This document shows, piece after piece, positions 16,773-26,120 of a DNA stretch of 64,000 nucleotides; position 1 is the stretch's first letter; each line of letters starts with the position of its first letter. Below the pieces are notes generated by a model that was not told the DNA's origin, ran no database searches, and worked only from the letters and a program-made list of their open reading frames with translations. Origin of the DNA: Amycolatopsis endophytica (GTDB lineage Bacteria > Actinomycetota > Actinomycetes > Mycobacteriales > Pseudonocardiaceae). The stretch lies in NCBI RefSeq assembly GCF_013410405.1, contig NZ_JACCFK010000001.1:1860001-1924000 (forward strand). The letters are read 5' to 3'. A program made the translations under genes and the position numbers.

Positions 16773-18842
16773 GTGTCCTTCACCCCCGGGCGTTTGCTGC
16801 CCCTCCTTACCCACCCGAGCGGCCGGGCCGCGACCACGTGTGTCTACCGCTGCGGCAACCAGTGCGCCCACGAGGCGCCCAACTCCTCGTCCAACGAGTA
16901 CTTCGGTGACGTCGTCAAGGGCATGTCCCGCCGTGGTGCCTTCAAGGCCGGCGCTGTCATGGCCGCCACCGCTGGCGCGTTCGCCGCGATGAGCGGCGGG
17001 GCCACCGCCTCCGCCGCCGTGCCGCCCGCGCTGGCGGGTCACGGCCACGGCCACGGCCACGGCAACGGTGGCCGCCCGGTGCCCGGCACCGACTTCACCC
17101 CCGTCGCGCCGAACACGGCCGACGCGGTCACCATCCCGGACGGCTGGGAGAGCAACGTCGTGATCCGCTGGGGCGACCCGGTGGTGTGGGGCGCGCCGAG
17201 GTTCGACCGGGACCGGCAGACCGCGTCCGCGCAGGCCAAGCAGTTCGGCTACAACAACGACTTCGTGGGTCTCATCCCGCAGGACTCGCTCGGCTGGCGC
17301 TACCTGATGGTCGTCAACCACGAGTACACGACCGAAACGCAGATGTTCCCGGCGGGCCAGTACGACGAGGACAACCCCACCGAGGAGCAGGTCAAGATCG
17401 GCTGGGCCGCCCACGGCCTGTCCGTCGTGCAGGTCGTGCGCCGCCTGCGCGGCGGGCTCGAAGTGATCCCGAGCCGCTACGGCCGCCGCATCACCCTGGA
17501 CACCACCTTCGAGGTGCGTGGCCCGGCCGCCGGTTCGAAGTACCTGAAGACCTCCGCCGACCCGACCGGCACGAAGGTGCGCGGCACGCAGAACAACTGC
17601 GCCGGTGGCGTCACCCCCTGGGGCACGGTCCTGTCCGGTGAGGAGAACTTCCACCAGTACTTCGCCAACTCGGAGAAGGTCACCGACCCGGTCGAGCAGG
17701 CCCGCCTGACCCGTTACGGCATCGGCAAGGGCACCACGACGCGCAAGTGGGAGCGCTTCGACAAGCGCTGGGACGTGCCGCAGGAGCCGAACGAGGTCAA
17801 CCGGTTCGGCTGGGTCGTCGAGATCGACCCGAACGACCCGAACTCGACGCCCGTCAAGCACACCGCGCTGGGCCGCTTCAAGCACGAGGCCGCCAACGTC
17901 AAGATCACCAAGGACGGCCGCGTCGCCGTGTACTCGGGTGACGACGAGCGCTTCGAGTACATCTACAAGTTCGTGTCGAAGGGCAAGTACAAGAAGGGCA
18001 CCAGCGCCTACGCCCGCCGGCACAACTCGGCCCTGCTCGACGAGGGCACGCTCTACGTCGGCAAGTTCACCGGCGACAGCCCGGCGAGCGAGATCGACGG
18101 CACGGGCAAGCTCCCCGCCGACGGCGAGTTCGACGGCACCGGCGAGTGGATCCCGCTGGTCAGCGGCGACAAGTCCTTCGTGGACGGTTTCACCGCCGAG
18201 GAGGTCTACGTCTTCACGCGCCAGGCCGCCGACAAGGCGGGCGCGACCAAGATGGACCGTCCCGAGGACATCGAGCCGAACCCGGTCAACGGCCGCATCT
18301 ACGCCGCGCTCACCAACAACACCGACCGCGGCGCGGCGGGCAAGGCCGGTGTGGACGAGCCCAACCCGCGCGTGGGCAACAAGAACGGTCACGTGCTGGA
18401 GTGGGAGGAGGACAAGGGCGACGCCGCGTCGCTGAAGTTCTCCTGGCGCCTGCTGCTGGTCTGCGGTGACCCGGCCACGGCCGACACCTACTTCGGCGGG
18501 TTCCCGAAGGACCAGGTCAGCCCGATCTCCTGCCCGGACAACGTCGCGTTCGACCCGTACGGCAACCTGTGGATCTCCACGGACGGCAACGCGCTGGGCA
18601 CGAACGACGGCCTGTTCGCGGTGCCCACCGACGGCCCGAACCGCGGTCAGGTCAAGCAGTTCCTCACCGTGCCGGTCGGCGCGGAGACCTGCGGCCCCAA
18701 CGTGACGGCCGACTTCGTGACCGTCGCCGTGCAGCACCCCGGCGAGGGCGGCACGGTCGAGAACCCGGAGTCGCACTGGCCGGACGGCGGCTCGAACCTG
18801 CCGCGCCCTGCCATCGTCTCGGTGTGGAAGAAGCGCCGCTAG
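16773..18842 (+). CDS. phoX: PhoX-family alkaline phosphatase, Tat-exported
   Basis: 689 residues, DUF839/PhoX family: calcium-dependent phosphatases that release phosphate from organic monoesters outside the cell under phosphate starvation. The GTG at 16773 is chosen because GGAGACCAG precedes it. The first 50 residues carry the family's LLPLLTHPSG and RCGNQCAH motifs. A Tat signal follows with SRRGAFKAG at about 52-60. A glycine/histidine tract (GHGHGHGHGNGG, about 89-100) follows the cleavage region and may bind metal. Core motifs include NHEYTTETQMF, NNCAGGVTPWGTVLSGEENFHQYF, FKHEAANVKI, RPEDIEPNPVNGRIYAALTNN and SCPDNVAFDPYGNLW. Regulation by PhoP is suggested by the upstream repeats. 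Confidence 0.93.
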   Translation: MSFTPGRLLPLLTHPSGRAATTCVYRCGNQCAHEAPNSSSNEYFGDVVKGMSRRGAFKAGAVMAATAGAFAAMSGGATASAAVPPALAGHGHGHGHGNGGRPVPGTDFTPVAPNTADAVTIPDGWESNVVIRWGDPVVWGAPRFDRDRQTASAQAKQFGYNNDFVGLIPQDSLGWRYLMVVNHEYTTETQMFPAGQYDEDNPTEEQVKIGWAAHGLSVVQVVRRLRGGLEVIPSRYGRRITLDTTFEVRGPAAGSKYLKTSADPTGTKVRGTQNNCAGGVTPWGTVLSGEENFHQYFANSEKVTDPVEQARLTRYGIGKGTTTRKWERFDKRWDVPQEPNEVNRFGWVVEIDPNDPNSTPVKHTALGRFKHEAANVKITKDGRVAVYSGDDERFEYIYKFVSKGKYKKGTSAYARRHNSALLDEGTLYVGKFTGDSPASEIDGTGKLPADGEFDGTGEWIPLVSGDKSFVDGFTAEEVYVFTRQAADKAGATKMDRPEDIEPNPVNGRIYAALTNNTDRGAAGKAGVDEPNPRVGNKNGHVLEWEEDKGDAASLKFSWRLLLVCGDPATADTYFGGFPKDQVSPISCPDNVAFDPYGNLWISTDGNALGTNDGLFAVPTDGPNRGQVKQFLTVPVGAETCGPNVTADFVTVAVQHPGEGGTVENPESHWPDGGSNLPRPAIVSVWKKRR

Positions 18843-20149
18843 CGGTCTGACCGGGGACGGGCACCCAGCGCGATCGCGACGAGGGCGCCGGCGACCATGC
18901 AGGCGCCGACGACCCACAGTCCGGTGCGCTGCGTGCCCGTCAGGTCCCGCAGCCAGCCGGTCACGTACGGCGCGGCGAAGCCGGAGATGTTGCCCAGCGA
19001 GTTGATCAGGGCGATGCCGCCCGCGGCCGCCGCGCCGGACAGGAACGTCGGGGGCAGCGCCCAGAACGTCGGCAGCGCCGCGCACACCCCGACCGCGCAG
19101 ATCGTGACCGCGACCATCGCCGCGTAGGGGTTGCCCAGGTAGAGCGCGATCGGGATGGCCACGCCGCCGACGACCATCGGCAGCGCGACGTGCCACTTCC
19201 GCTCGCCGGTGCGGTCGCCGTGCCGCGCCCAGAACACCATCACGACCGCGGCGATGACGTACGGGATCGCGGTCACCAGCCCGGCCTGCACGGTCGACAG
19301 CTTCGTCCCGAACTCCGCCCCGAACCCGGCGATGATCGTCGGCAGGAAGAACCCGAGCGCGTAGAGCCCGTAGGCGATGGCGAAGTAGACGAAGGCCAGC
19401 CCGAGGATGCGCGGGTGGGTCAGCGCCTTGCGCAGCGGCCAGTGGTGCTCGGCCTCGGTGGCGCGGCGCTCGTTGTCCATTTCGGTCGTCAGCCAGCGCC
19501 GCTCGTCGTCGGTGAGCCACTTCGCCTGCTCGGGCCGGTCGGTGAGGTAGAACCAGGTCGCGAAGGCGAGCAGGATCGCCGGGATGCCCTCGACGAGGAA
19601 CATGAACCGCCACCCGGACAGCCCGAAGACGCCGTGCCCGTTCGCGATCAGCAGGCTGGACACGGTGGACCCGATCGCCGAGGACACCGGCACGGCGGCC
19701 ATGAACAACGCGACCGCCTTCGCCCGCTGCGCCGCCGGGAACCAGTACGTCAGGTACAGGATGATGCCGGGGAAGAAGCCCGCCTCGGCGACGCCGAGCA
19801 GGAACCGCATGATCACCAGGGTCGTCGGGTTGGGCACGAACGCGAGGATCGTCGCGAGGATGCCCCAGGTGATCATGATGCGGGCGAGCCAGCGCCGTGC
19901 GCCGAAGCGGTGCAGCGCGAGGTTGCTGGGTACTTCGAGCGTGAGGTAGCCGAGGAAGAAGATGCCGGAGGCGAACCCGAAGGCCGTCGCGGACAGGCCC
20001 AGCTCCTTGTTCATCCCGTTCGGCCCGGCGAAACCGATGTTGACCCGGTCCAGGTAGTTCACGAAGTACAGCAGGGCCAGGAACGGCATGATCCGCAGCG
20101 CGACCTTGCGCAGCACGCGGTCACCTTCGGAGATCGTCCTCGTCATGGC
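18839..20149 (-). CDS. MFS anion:cation symporter (phthalate permease-like family)
   Basis: About 436 residues from the ATG at 20149 (ATGs at 20158 and 20182 are also in frame; no ribosome binding site decides). Twelve helices; ALLYFVNYLDRVNIGFAG in helix 1 and GVAEAGFFPGIILYLTYWFP in helix 4 are hallmarks of the anion:cation symporter family that takes up organic acids such as phthalate, galactonate or tartrate. Its end overlaps the convergent phoX by 4 bp. Substrate unknown. Confidence 0.9.
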   Translation of the reverse strand, partial: AMTRTISEGDRVLRKVALRIMPFLALLYFVNYLDRVNIGFAGPNGMNKELGLSATAFGFASGIFFLGYLTLEVPSNLALHRFGARRWLARIMITWGILATILAFVPNPTTLVIMRFLLGVAEAGFFPGIILYLTYWFPAAQRAKAVALFMAAVPVSSAIGSTVSSLLIANGHGVFGLSGWRFMFLVEGIPAILLAFATWFYLTDRPEQAKWLTDDERRWLTTEMDNERRATEAEHHWPLRKALTHPRILGLAFVYFAIAYGLYALGFFLPTIIAGFGAEFGTKLSTVQAGLVTAIPYVIAAVVMVFWARHGDRTGERKWHVALPMVVGGVAIPIALYLGNPYAAMVAVTICAVGVCAALPTFWALPPTFLSGAAAAGGIALINSLGNISGFAAPYVTGWLRDLTGTQRTGLWVVGACMVAGALVAIALGARPRSDR

Positions 20150-20178
20150 CCGCATTGCATGCCAGTTCGGGTGGTTCG

Positions 20179-21214
20179 TCAAGATCCGGCCAGTGCGTCC
20201 TCGATCTCGTTACGCGGGAACGGCACCCGGCGGCTCTCGGTGTGCAGGCGGAAGTAGAAGTCGTTCACGACCGCGGCGACCGGGGCGTGCCGCCGGACGA
20301 TCGCCTCCGCCTCCGGCGGCAGTGACGGGAGCACGCCGGTGCGGATGGCGTCATTGCGCGCCCGGACGTCGCCGACGCCGCCCAGCTCGCGCACGATCCA
20401 GTTCACCAGGTGCGCGAGCAGGTAGCACTCGTCATGCCGCACGTGATCGTCCAGGAACCGCCGTTCGTCCATGGTGAGCCGGAAGCGCGTGCTGGAGGCC
20501 AGCCCGAAGTCGGTGAGGTGGAGCCGCTCACCGTCGGTCACCAGATTGCGGAAGTGGGCGTCGAAGTGCCACAACCCGAGACGGCGCAGCGACCGGGCGA
20601 TCGCCGTCAGGTCCCGCTCGACCATTCCGCAGGCGTCCTCGTGCATCCACGTGTGCAGGTCATGCGGCACGTGTTCGAGGAACAGCACGAGATCGGCGGC
20701 CGACTCGGCCAGCGCGTCCAGCCTCCGGCGGACCCCGGTGTGGTCGTGCCAGAACGCGACGGCTTCCTCCCGCTCGGCGGCGCTCACCGCCTGCCGCGGG
20801 CCGCGGCCGAGGATCCGCCAGTGGTAGAGCAGCAGGAAGTTCCCACCTCCGCCGGAGAGCACGTCCTCGCTGGTCATGACGTGCGCCGCCAGTTCGCGCC
20901 AGGCCCCACCGCCCGCCGAGCCGACCCCGTAGTGCGCCCACGTCGGCAGGCCGTACAGGTCGGCTGTCGAGCGCGGGTTTCTCCAGCTCCACGGCGGTGA
21001 CCGCGACACGCTTCACGAACACCGGCACGCCGTCGACTTCGGCCAGCCACGTCGTGCCGCCGATGCCCGAGCCCAGCGGCCGGGCTTCACCCAGCAGCGC
21101 GGTCAGCTGGCGGTCGCCGAGCTGTGCCAACGCTTCGGAAACCCGCGCATGGCGAGCCCGCCGGGTGTCGGTGGCCTGCGGCACGGGTTCCTCCAGCGAG
21201 TCGGGATCAACCAC
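20179..21214 (-). pseudogene. protein-kinase-fold gene broken by one extra base
   Basis: Two overlapping frames together form one kinase-like protein. The first frame (from 21214) has a glycine loop and Lys, SGIGGTTWLAEVDGVPVFVKR. The second continues with STADLYGLPTWAHYGVGSAG, a catalytic loop LWHFDAHFRNLV and a DFG motif HLTDFGLASSTRF. The join needs removal of one T in the run at 20978-20980; the total then becomes 345 codons exactly. A sequencing error or a recent mutation would both explain this. Upstream and downstream coding is otherwise intact. Such kinases in actinomycetes are orphan antibiotic- or protein-kinase relatives; the target is unknown. Confidence 0.8.
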
Positions 21215-21227
21215 CTAACGTAGGGGC

Positions 21228-21911
21228 ATGCCGGAAAGTCCCCTCGCCCTCGTCACGGGTGCCTCGCGCGGGATCGGTGCCGCCGTCGCCCGCGCGCTCG
21301 CCCCCACCCACCGCGTGCTGCTCGGCGGGCGGGACGTCGACGCGCTGGCCGAGCAGGCCGTCGAATCGCCCGGCGCGGAGCCGTGGCAGGTGGACCTGAG
21401 CGATCTCGACGGCGTCCGCGCGGCGGTCACCGGCATCGACCGGCTGGACGTGCTGGTGCACTCCGCCGGCACCGCCGAACTGGGCACGATCGAATCCGCC
21501 GCACCGTCGGCGTGGCGGGCGAACTTCGAGGTCAACGTCATCGCGGTGGCCGAGCTGACCCGCCTGCTGCTCCCCGCGCTGCGGGCCGCGCACGGGCACG
21601 TCGTCGTCATCAACTCCGGCCAGGGGCTGGCCGCGCGCGCCGGCTGGGGACCGTACGCGGCGAGCAAGCACGCGGTCCGCGCCTTCGCCGACGCGCTGCG
21701 TGCGGAGGAGCCGGGCATCCGGGTCACCTCGGTCTACCCCGGCCGCACCGACACCGACATGCAGCAGACGATCGTCGTGGGGCAGGGCAAGGACTACACG
21801 CCCGGCGACTACCTCCGGCCGGACTCGGTCGCCGCGGCGGTCCTCTCCGCCGTCACCGCCAGCCCGGACGCCCACCTCACCGACATCTCCGTCCGGCCCC
21901 GCCCGCACTAG
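21228..21911 (+). CDS. short-chain dehydrogenase/reductase
   Basis: 227 residues, classical SDR. The cofactor motif TGASRGIG is at about 10-17, the NAG equivalent is HSAG at about 79, the catalytic Ser is in VVVINSGQGLAAR, and the YxxxK is in YAASKHAVRAF. Substrate unknown. A TAACGT hexamer ends 6 nt before the ATG, so the transcript may be leaderless, although GGGG is also present. It is divergent from the broken kinase gene and convergent by 4 bp with the next gene. Confidence 0.9.
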   Translation: MPESPLALVTGASRGIGAAVARALAPTHRVLLGGRDVDALAEQAVESPGAEPWQVDLSDLDGVRAAVTGIDRLDVLVHSAGTAELGTIESAAPSAWRANFEVNVIAVAELTRLLLPALRAAHGHVVVINSGQGLAARAGWGPYAASKHAVRAFADALRAEEPGIRVTSVYPGRTDTDMQQTIVVGQGKDYTPGDYLRPDSVAAAVLSAVTASPDAHLTDISVRPRPH

Positions 21912-22330
21912 ACGTCGGGGCCGAGCGAACCGACGAACGACCGGAAGTCGTCCGCCAGCGCGGGAAACTCGGCGTCGGTGCAGGTGAGCGCGGCGCGCAC
22001 CACCGCGCGCTGCTCCCGCCCCGCACCCATCACCAGGTAGACCTCGCTGCGCACGAGCATCTCGTCGTCGACGGTGAACCGCAGCTCCTGCACGTAGCCG
22101 CCGTCCGCGATCGTGTCACCGCTGAGCACGGTCACCTCCGGCGCGGTCTCGCGCAGGTCCGCCACGGCCTCGGCGGCCACCTCCGCCAGCGGGACGGCCG
22201 TGGGCCACACCCCGCCGGTCAGCATGATCCCCGCGGTCGGCGACCGCATGGCGGCGAACGGCACGTCCCCGGCCGCCACCGGCTCCCAGCCGTCGGGCAG
22301 TCCGAAGTGGACCGGAACGGGCAGTGTCAT
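21908..22330 (-). CDS. small protein associated with a type VII secretion-like cluster
   Basis: 140 residues, no signal peptide and no clear family. It reads as an alpha/beta protein (VPVHFGLPDGWEPVAAGDVPFAAMRSP, LTGGVWPTAVPLAEVAAEAVADLR, FPALADDFRSFVGSL), in layout like the DcrB/LpqN-type fold often encoded beside ESX substrates. It overlaps the upstream T7SS-like gene by 4 bp and is the last of three coupled genes. A chaperone or immunity-type role is a guess from position. Confidence 0.65.
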   Translation of the reverse strand: MTLPVPVHFGLPDGWEPVAAGDVPFAAMRSPTAGIMLTGGVWPTAVPLAEVAAEAVADLRETAPEVTVLSGDTIADGGYVQELRFTVDDEMLVRSEVYLVMGAGREQRAVVRAALTCTDAEFPALADDFRSFVGSLGPDV

Positions 22331-23613
22331 CCGAACAACCCCTTGATCGACTTCCCGACGTCCTGCACACCCTCACCGAAGTCCTGGATGCTCTCTCCGG
22401 CGGCCTCGATGCCGTTGCCGATCGCGTGACCGGCCGACTTCGCCGTGTCGGCGACCTTCCCGGCGTCGATCTGCAGGTCGAACCCGATCTCGCCGCCGAG
22501 CCCGACCGCCAGGCCCGCGTTGCCCTTGATGTGGAACTTGCCGTCCTCCCCCTTGCCGAGGTTGAGCCCGGCCTCCGCGCCGACGCCTGCCCAGCCCTCC
22601 GCGGTCGCGCCCGCCCCGACCCCGCCGATGTCGGCGGCTCCGCGAACGCTTCCGCGCGCTCCGGCGAAGACCCCGGCCTTCGCGTCGAGACCGTCCTTGC
22701 CGAGCTTGAGCCCCGCGCGGCCGCGGGTGCCGAACGTGCCCTCGGCCTTGCCGTCGAGCCCGAGCGGTCCCCAGTCGGCGCGGCCGGTGGCGGTGGACCG
22801 GATACCGGTGATCGACTCGAGCTCGACGTTCAGGCCCGTCTTGTTGAGGACGGCCTGGAAGTTGTTCTCGGTGCCGATCATCGTCTCGAACTTGCCGGTC
22901 AGCGTCAGGTCGCCCTTCGTGAGCTTCCCTTCGGCGACCTGGTGCAGGAGGTAGGCGTACTGGCGGTAGCGGCCGAGTTTGCCGTGCTCGGCGGGGATGA
23001 ACCTGCTGCCGATCTCCCCGGTCGCGACCGACGAGCTGCCGGTGGCGTCCCAGCCGACGGCGATCGCCTCGACCAGCCCGGCGATCGCCCCGTCGGTGAC
23101 GGCACCGATCGTGCCGATCAGGCGCGCGGCGTCGAGGGCCTGGCGTTCGAGCTGGTCACGGGCCCGGTCGAGGACGTCGCGCGCCTGCTGCCGGAGCTGC
23201 TCGCCCTGCTGCCGCAGTTGCTCGGCCTGCGCGGCGGCCTCCACGGCTTCTTCGGCGGCCGTCTCGGCGGCCCGGTCCAAGGCGCGTTCGCCCTCGTGCC
23301 ACAGCTCGATCGCCTCCCCGGCTTGGTCCTGGGCCCAGCGCAGGGTGTCGGCGTAGTGGGTCAGACCGCTCGCGGCGGAGGACAGGCTGTCCGCGGCCTT
23401 GAGCCACTGCGGCGGCAGCCACTCGATCAGCTCACCGAACGCGTCCGACGCGGCACCCTGCCAGCCCGGCACACCGAAGCCGGACAGCGTCGCGCCGACA
23501 CCTTCGAACTGCCCCGCCTGGTCCAGCAGGGTCCGGACGTGCTCGACGATCGTCTCCGGCGCGCCGGGCACCAGTGCCCGCGGATCGTCAGTGGAACCGA
23601 GTCCGGCGCTCAC
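22327..23613 (-). CDS. putative type VII-secreted protein with N-terminal WXG-like domain
   Basis: 428 residues. The N-terminal 150 form a long helical hairpin with a WxG turn (GVPGWQGAASDAF, W51), as in putative T7SS-secreted proteins of actinobacteria. An Ala/Glu/Gln-rich coiled coil follows (about 110-165). From about 240 the protein turns into glycine-rich beta-type repeats (ADWGPLGLDGKAEGTFG, AGVFAGARGSVRGAADIGG) and ends in a helix SIQDFGEGVQDVGKSIKGLFG. No known toxin active site is visible. It overlaps both neighbours by 4 bp, so all three genes are coupled. Secretion by an ESX system elsewhere is inferred. Confidence 0.72.
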   Translation of the reverse strand: MSAGLGSTDDPRALVPGAPETIVEHVRTLLDQAGQFEGVGATLSGFGVPGWQGAASDAFGELIEWLPPQWLKAADSLSSAASGLTHYADTLRWAQDQAGEAIELWHEGERALDRAAETAAEEAVEAAAQAEQLRQQGEQLRQQARDVLDRARDQLERQALDAARLIGTIGAVTDGAIAGLVEAIAVGWDATGSSSVATGEIGSRFIPAEHGKLGRYRQYAYLLHQVAEGKLTKGDLTLTGKFETMIGTENNFQAVLNKTGLNVELESITGIRSTATGRADWGPLGLDGKAEGTFGTRGRAGLKLGKDGLDAKAGVFAGARGSVRGAADIGGVGAGATAEGWAGVGAEAGLNLGKGEDGKFHIKGNAGLAVGLGGEIGFDLQIDAGKVADTAKSAGHAIGNGIEAAGESIQDFGEGVQDVGKSIKGLFG

Positions 23614-23906
23614 CGCCCGGCCCGGCGGATGGCGGCCTCGTTGTCGAGTTCCATGCCGCGGAACAACATCGCCGTGTCCTGCAGCGCGGAACCCGTCAGG
23701 CCGACCCGCTCCCGCAGCGCCGTCGCCGCGATCCGGGCGAGGTCCGCGAAGTCCCGCACCTTGCTCGTCAGCGCGGCGTCACCGTAGACGTCGACGCTCG
23801 GCACCACGTCATCGAGTGCCCTGGTGTCCAGTTTGGTCAGAATTTCGCCGAGATGTCCGGTAGCCCTGTCCAGGCTGGAGGGCTCGGCGTCGAGTGCTCC
23901 CCACAC
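23610..23906 (-). CDS. WXG100-like small helical protein
   Basis: 98 residues, wholly helical, the size of an ESX WXG100 partner, though it lacks an internal WxG; the only Trp is residue 2. A conserved-looking end ALQDTAMLFRGMELDNEAAIRRAGR suggests an EspC/DUF2580-type partner. The GTG at 23906 is the first start in frame, with GGGGAC just before it. It is the first gene of the T7SS-like trio and is coupled to the long substrate gene. Confidence 0.68.
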   Translation of the reverse strand: MWGALDAEPSSLDRATGHLGEILTKLDTRALDDVVPSVDVYGDAALTSKVRDFADLARIAATALRERVGLTGSALQDTAMLFRGMELDNEAAIRRAGR

Positions 23907-23999
23907 GTCCCCGATGGAAACCCGCTCCGCGGAACGCGAGATGAAGGCACGACGGAGAACGGGTTAACCAGCCGCGAAGATCATCTTCTGCCCGTTCCG

Positions 24000-25304
24000 T
24001 CAGCCACGCAACCGGCTCGCCGCCTCACGCGCACCGGCCTGGGCCTTGCCGCGGTCCACTCGCACCGTCTCCCCGCCCGCGACGACCTGCTCACCGGCCA
24101 CCCACACGTCCCGCACCTGCCGGGAGCCCGACGCCCACACCAGGTTGGAAACCACCTGCTCGTCCGGTTCGTCCAAACCGGTCGCGAACGCGGGGCCGTC
24201 CGGGTCGACGTGCACGAAATCGGCCCAGCGTCCGGCTTCCAGCGCGCCGATGTCGTCGCGGCCGAGCGCGTCCGCCCCGCCGCGGGTGGCCAGCAGCAGC
24301 GCGTCCGCGGCGCGCAGCGCGGTCGAGTCCTGTGTGGACAGTCGGGCGAGCATCGCGGAGAGCTGGACCTCCTCCCACAGGTCGAGGTCGTCGTTGCTGG
24401 CCGGGCCGTCCGTGCCCAGTCCGACGGACACGGCGGCCGCACGCAGGTCCGTCAGGCGCGCGATCCCGGACGCCAGCTTCGCGTTGGAGCCGGGGCAGTG
24501 CGCCACACCGGTCCCCCGCGCGGCGAACAACGCGATGTCCTCATCGGACAGGTGCACCGCGTGCGCGGCGAGCGTCCGCCCGCGCAGCATGCCGACCTCG
24601 TCGAGCAGCCGCGGCACCGACCCGTGCTCGGCGCGCTGCTTGGCGTCCTCGTCGGCCGCTTCCGCGACGTGGATCTGCACCAGCGCGCCCCGCTCCGCCG
24701 CCGACTCCGTCACGTGCCGCAACGCCTCGGGCGGCAACATGTACGCCGAGTGCGGGGCGTAGGACACCTCGACGCGCTCGCCCGGCCCGAACCGCAGGCC
24801 GTCGGTGTCGATCCAGCGGTCGGTGGCCTCGATCATGCGCCGCCAGTCGATGCCGGGCAGGTCGATGATCGGCCCACCGAGCACGACGCGGGCACCGGTG
24901 TCCAGCACCGCCTCGGCCATCTGCTCGGCGAAGAAGTACATCTCCGCACTGGTGGTCACCCCGTGCCGGAGCATCTCGACCGAGCCGAGCACCATCCCGG
25001 CGCGCACGTCGTCGGCACGCAGCTTCGCCTCGGCCGGCCAGATGATCTCGTGCAGCCAGCGCAGCAGCGGCAGGTCACCGCCCATGCCGCGCAGCAGCGT
25101 CATCGGGCTGTGCGCGTGCGCGTTGACCAGGCCGGGCAGCAGGATCCCGGTCAGCTCGGTCGCCGGGAGTTGGCCGGGCGCGGCGGCAGCCGGACCACAG
25201 TAGGTGATCCGCCCGTCGTCCCCGACGTCGATCACGCCGTCGCGGATGACCGAACAGCCGGGATCGCAGGGAAGGACGACAGGGGCACGGAAACGCTGCG
25301 GCAT
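24000..25304 (-). CDS. metal-dependent amidohydrolase (MtaD/TrzN-like deaminase family)
   Basis: 434 residues, amidohydrolase superfamily. The HxH zinc motif is in PGLVNAHAHSPMTLLRG (about 62), further ligands are in VQIHVAEAADED and LAAHAVHLSDEDI, and the catalytic Asp is in VGLGTDGPASNDDLDLW. This set fits adenosine/5'-methylthioadenosine/S-adenosylhomocysteine deaminases and related chlorohydrolases. A role in purine or SAH salvage is likely but the substrate is uncertain. It is monocistronic on the minus strand. Confidence 0.87.
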   Translation of the reverse strand: MPQRFRAPVVLPCDPGCSVIRDGVIDVGDDGRITYCGPAAAAPGQLPATELTGILLPGLVNAHAHSPMTLLRGMGGDLPLLRWLHEIIWPAEAKLRADDVRAGMVLGSVEMLRHGVTTSAEMYFFAEQMAEAVLDTGARVVLGGPIIDLPGIDWRRMIEATDRWIDTDGLRFGPGERVEVSYAPHSAYMLPPEALRHVTESAAERGALVQIHVAEAADEDAKQRAEHGSVPRLLDEVGMLRGRTLAAHAVHLSDEDIALFAARGTGVAHCPGSNAKLASGIARLTDLRAAAVSVGLGTDGPASNDDLDLWEEVQLSAMLARLSTQDSTALRAADALLLATRGGADALGRDDIGALEAGRWADFVHVDPDGPAFATGLDEPDEQVVSNLVWASGSRQVRDVWVAGEQVVAGGETVRVDRGKAQAGAREAASRLRG

Positions 25305-25469
25305 CCCACGATTCTAGGGCTCCGGCATCCGACGGCGGCCAGGGAGCCGAGACCGTTGCCCGGCCGGGCGGAGAAGTGCGTCAGCGCGGCAGAAGCGGTT
25401 CGAGCTTCGTGGCCAGGTCCTGCGCCGCGGCGAGCGGGCGAACGATGTGCTGGATCACGTGTCCGTCAG

Positions 25470-26120
25470 TCAGTCCATCAGCCCGCTGCGCCAGGCCCAC
25501 GCAGCGATCTCCACGCGGTTGCGCGCCCCGACCTTGCCCTGCACCGCCGCGAGATGGGTCTTCACCGTCGACAGTGACATGTACAGCTCGGCCCCGATTT
25601 CGGTGTTCGTCAGGCCACGGGCCGCGGCCTTGACGACGTCGAGTTCGCGTGCGGTCAACGGTTCCTTCGGTGGCTCCACCGACCGCCGGGCCGACGCACC
25701 CTCGAAGTGCTTCAACAGGCGCACCGTCACCTGCGGCGACACCAGCGCGTCCCCGCGGTCAGCGGCCCGGATCGCCTCGATCAGCAGCGCCGGGCCCGCG
25801 TCCTTGAGCAGGAAACCGCTCGCGCCGTTGCGCAGCGCGGTGTGCACGTACTCGTCCAGGTCGAACGTGGTCACCACGACCACTTTCAACGGGTCCGCCA
25901 CCTCCGGCCCGGCCAGCTGGCGGGTGACTTCCAAACCGTCCAGGCCGGGCATGCGGATGTCCAGCAGGCACACGTCCGGCCGCAGCTCGCGGGCCTTCGT
26001 CACGGCCGCGACACCGTCCTCGACATCGGCGACGACCTCGATGTCGTCCTGCGCGTCGAGGATCATCCGGAACCCCATCCGCACCATGCTCTGGTCGTCG
26101 GCGATCAGTACGCGAATCAA
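25470..26120 (-). CDS. NarL/LuxR-type response regulator
   Basis: 216 residues. The TTG at 26120 is chosen because GGAGGAAGAAGC precedes it and TTGA overlaps the kinase stop. The receiver domain has acidic IADDQ, the phospho-acceptor Asp in VCLLDIRMPGLDG (about 54), Thr in VVVTTFD and Lys in FLLKDAGP. The C-terminal LuxR helix-turn-helix reads LTARELDVVKAAARGLTNTEIGAELYMSLSTVKTHLAAV. It is the partner of the upstream kinase. The divergent ABC exporter is its likely target through the 22-bp palindrome. Confidence 0.93.
   Translation of the reverse strand: MIRVLIADDQSMVRMGFRMILDAQDDIEVVADVEDGVAAVTKARELRPDVCLLDIRMPGLDGLEVTRQLAGPEVADPLKVVVVTTFDLDEYVHTALRNGASGFLLKDAGPALLIEAIRAADRGDALVSPQVTVRLLKHFEGASARRSVEPPKEPLTARELDVVKAAARGLTNTEIGAELYMSLSTVKTHLAAVQGKVGARNRVEIAAWAWRSGLMD

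Noticed and set aside
16482..19613. 1043-codon minus-strand ORF covering phoX and parts of both MFS genes
   Set aside because: It crosses three real genes in both orientations and shows no domain; antisense GC artefact.
25305..25469. Short minus-strand peptide HVIQHIVRPLAAAQDLATKL after the response regulator
   Set aside because: Looks coding-like but only about 25 codons, with no start context and no family I recognise; could be a relic but not supportable.
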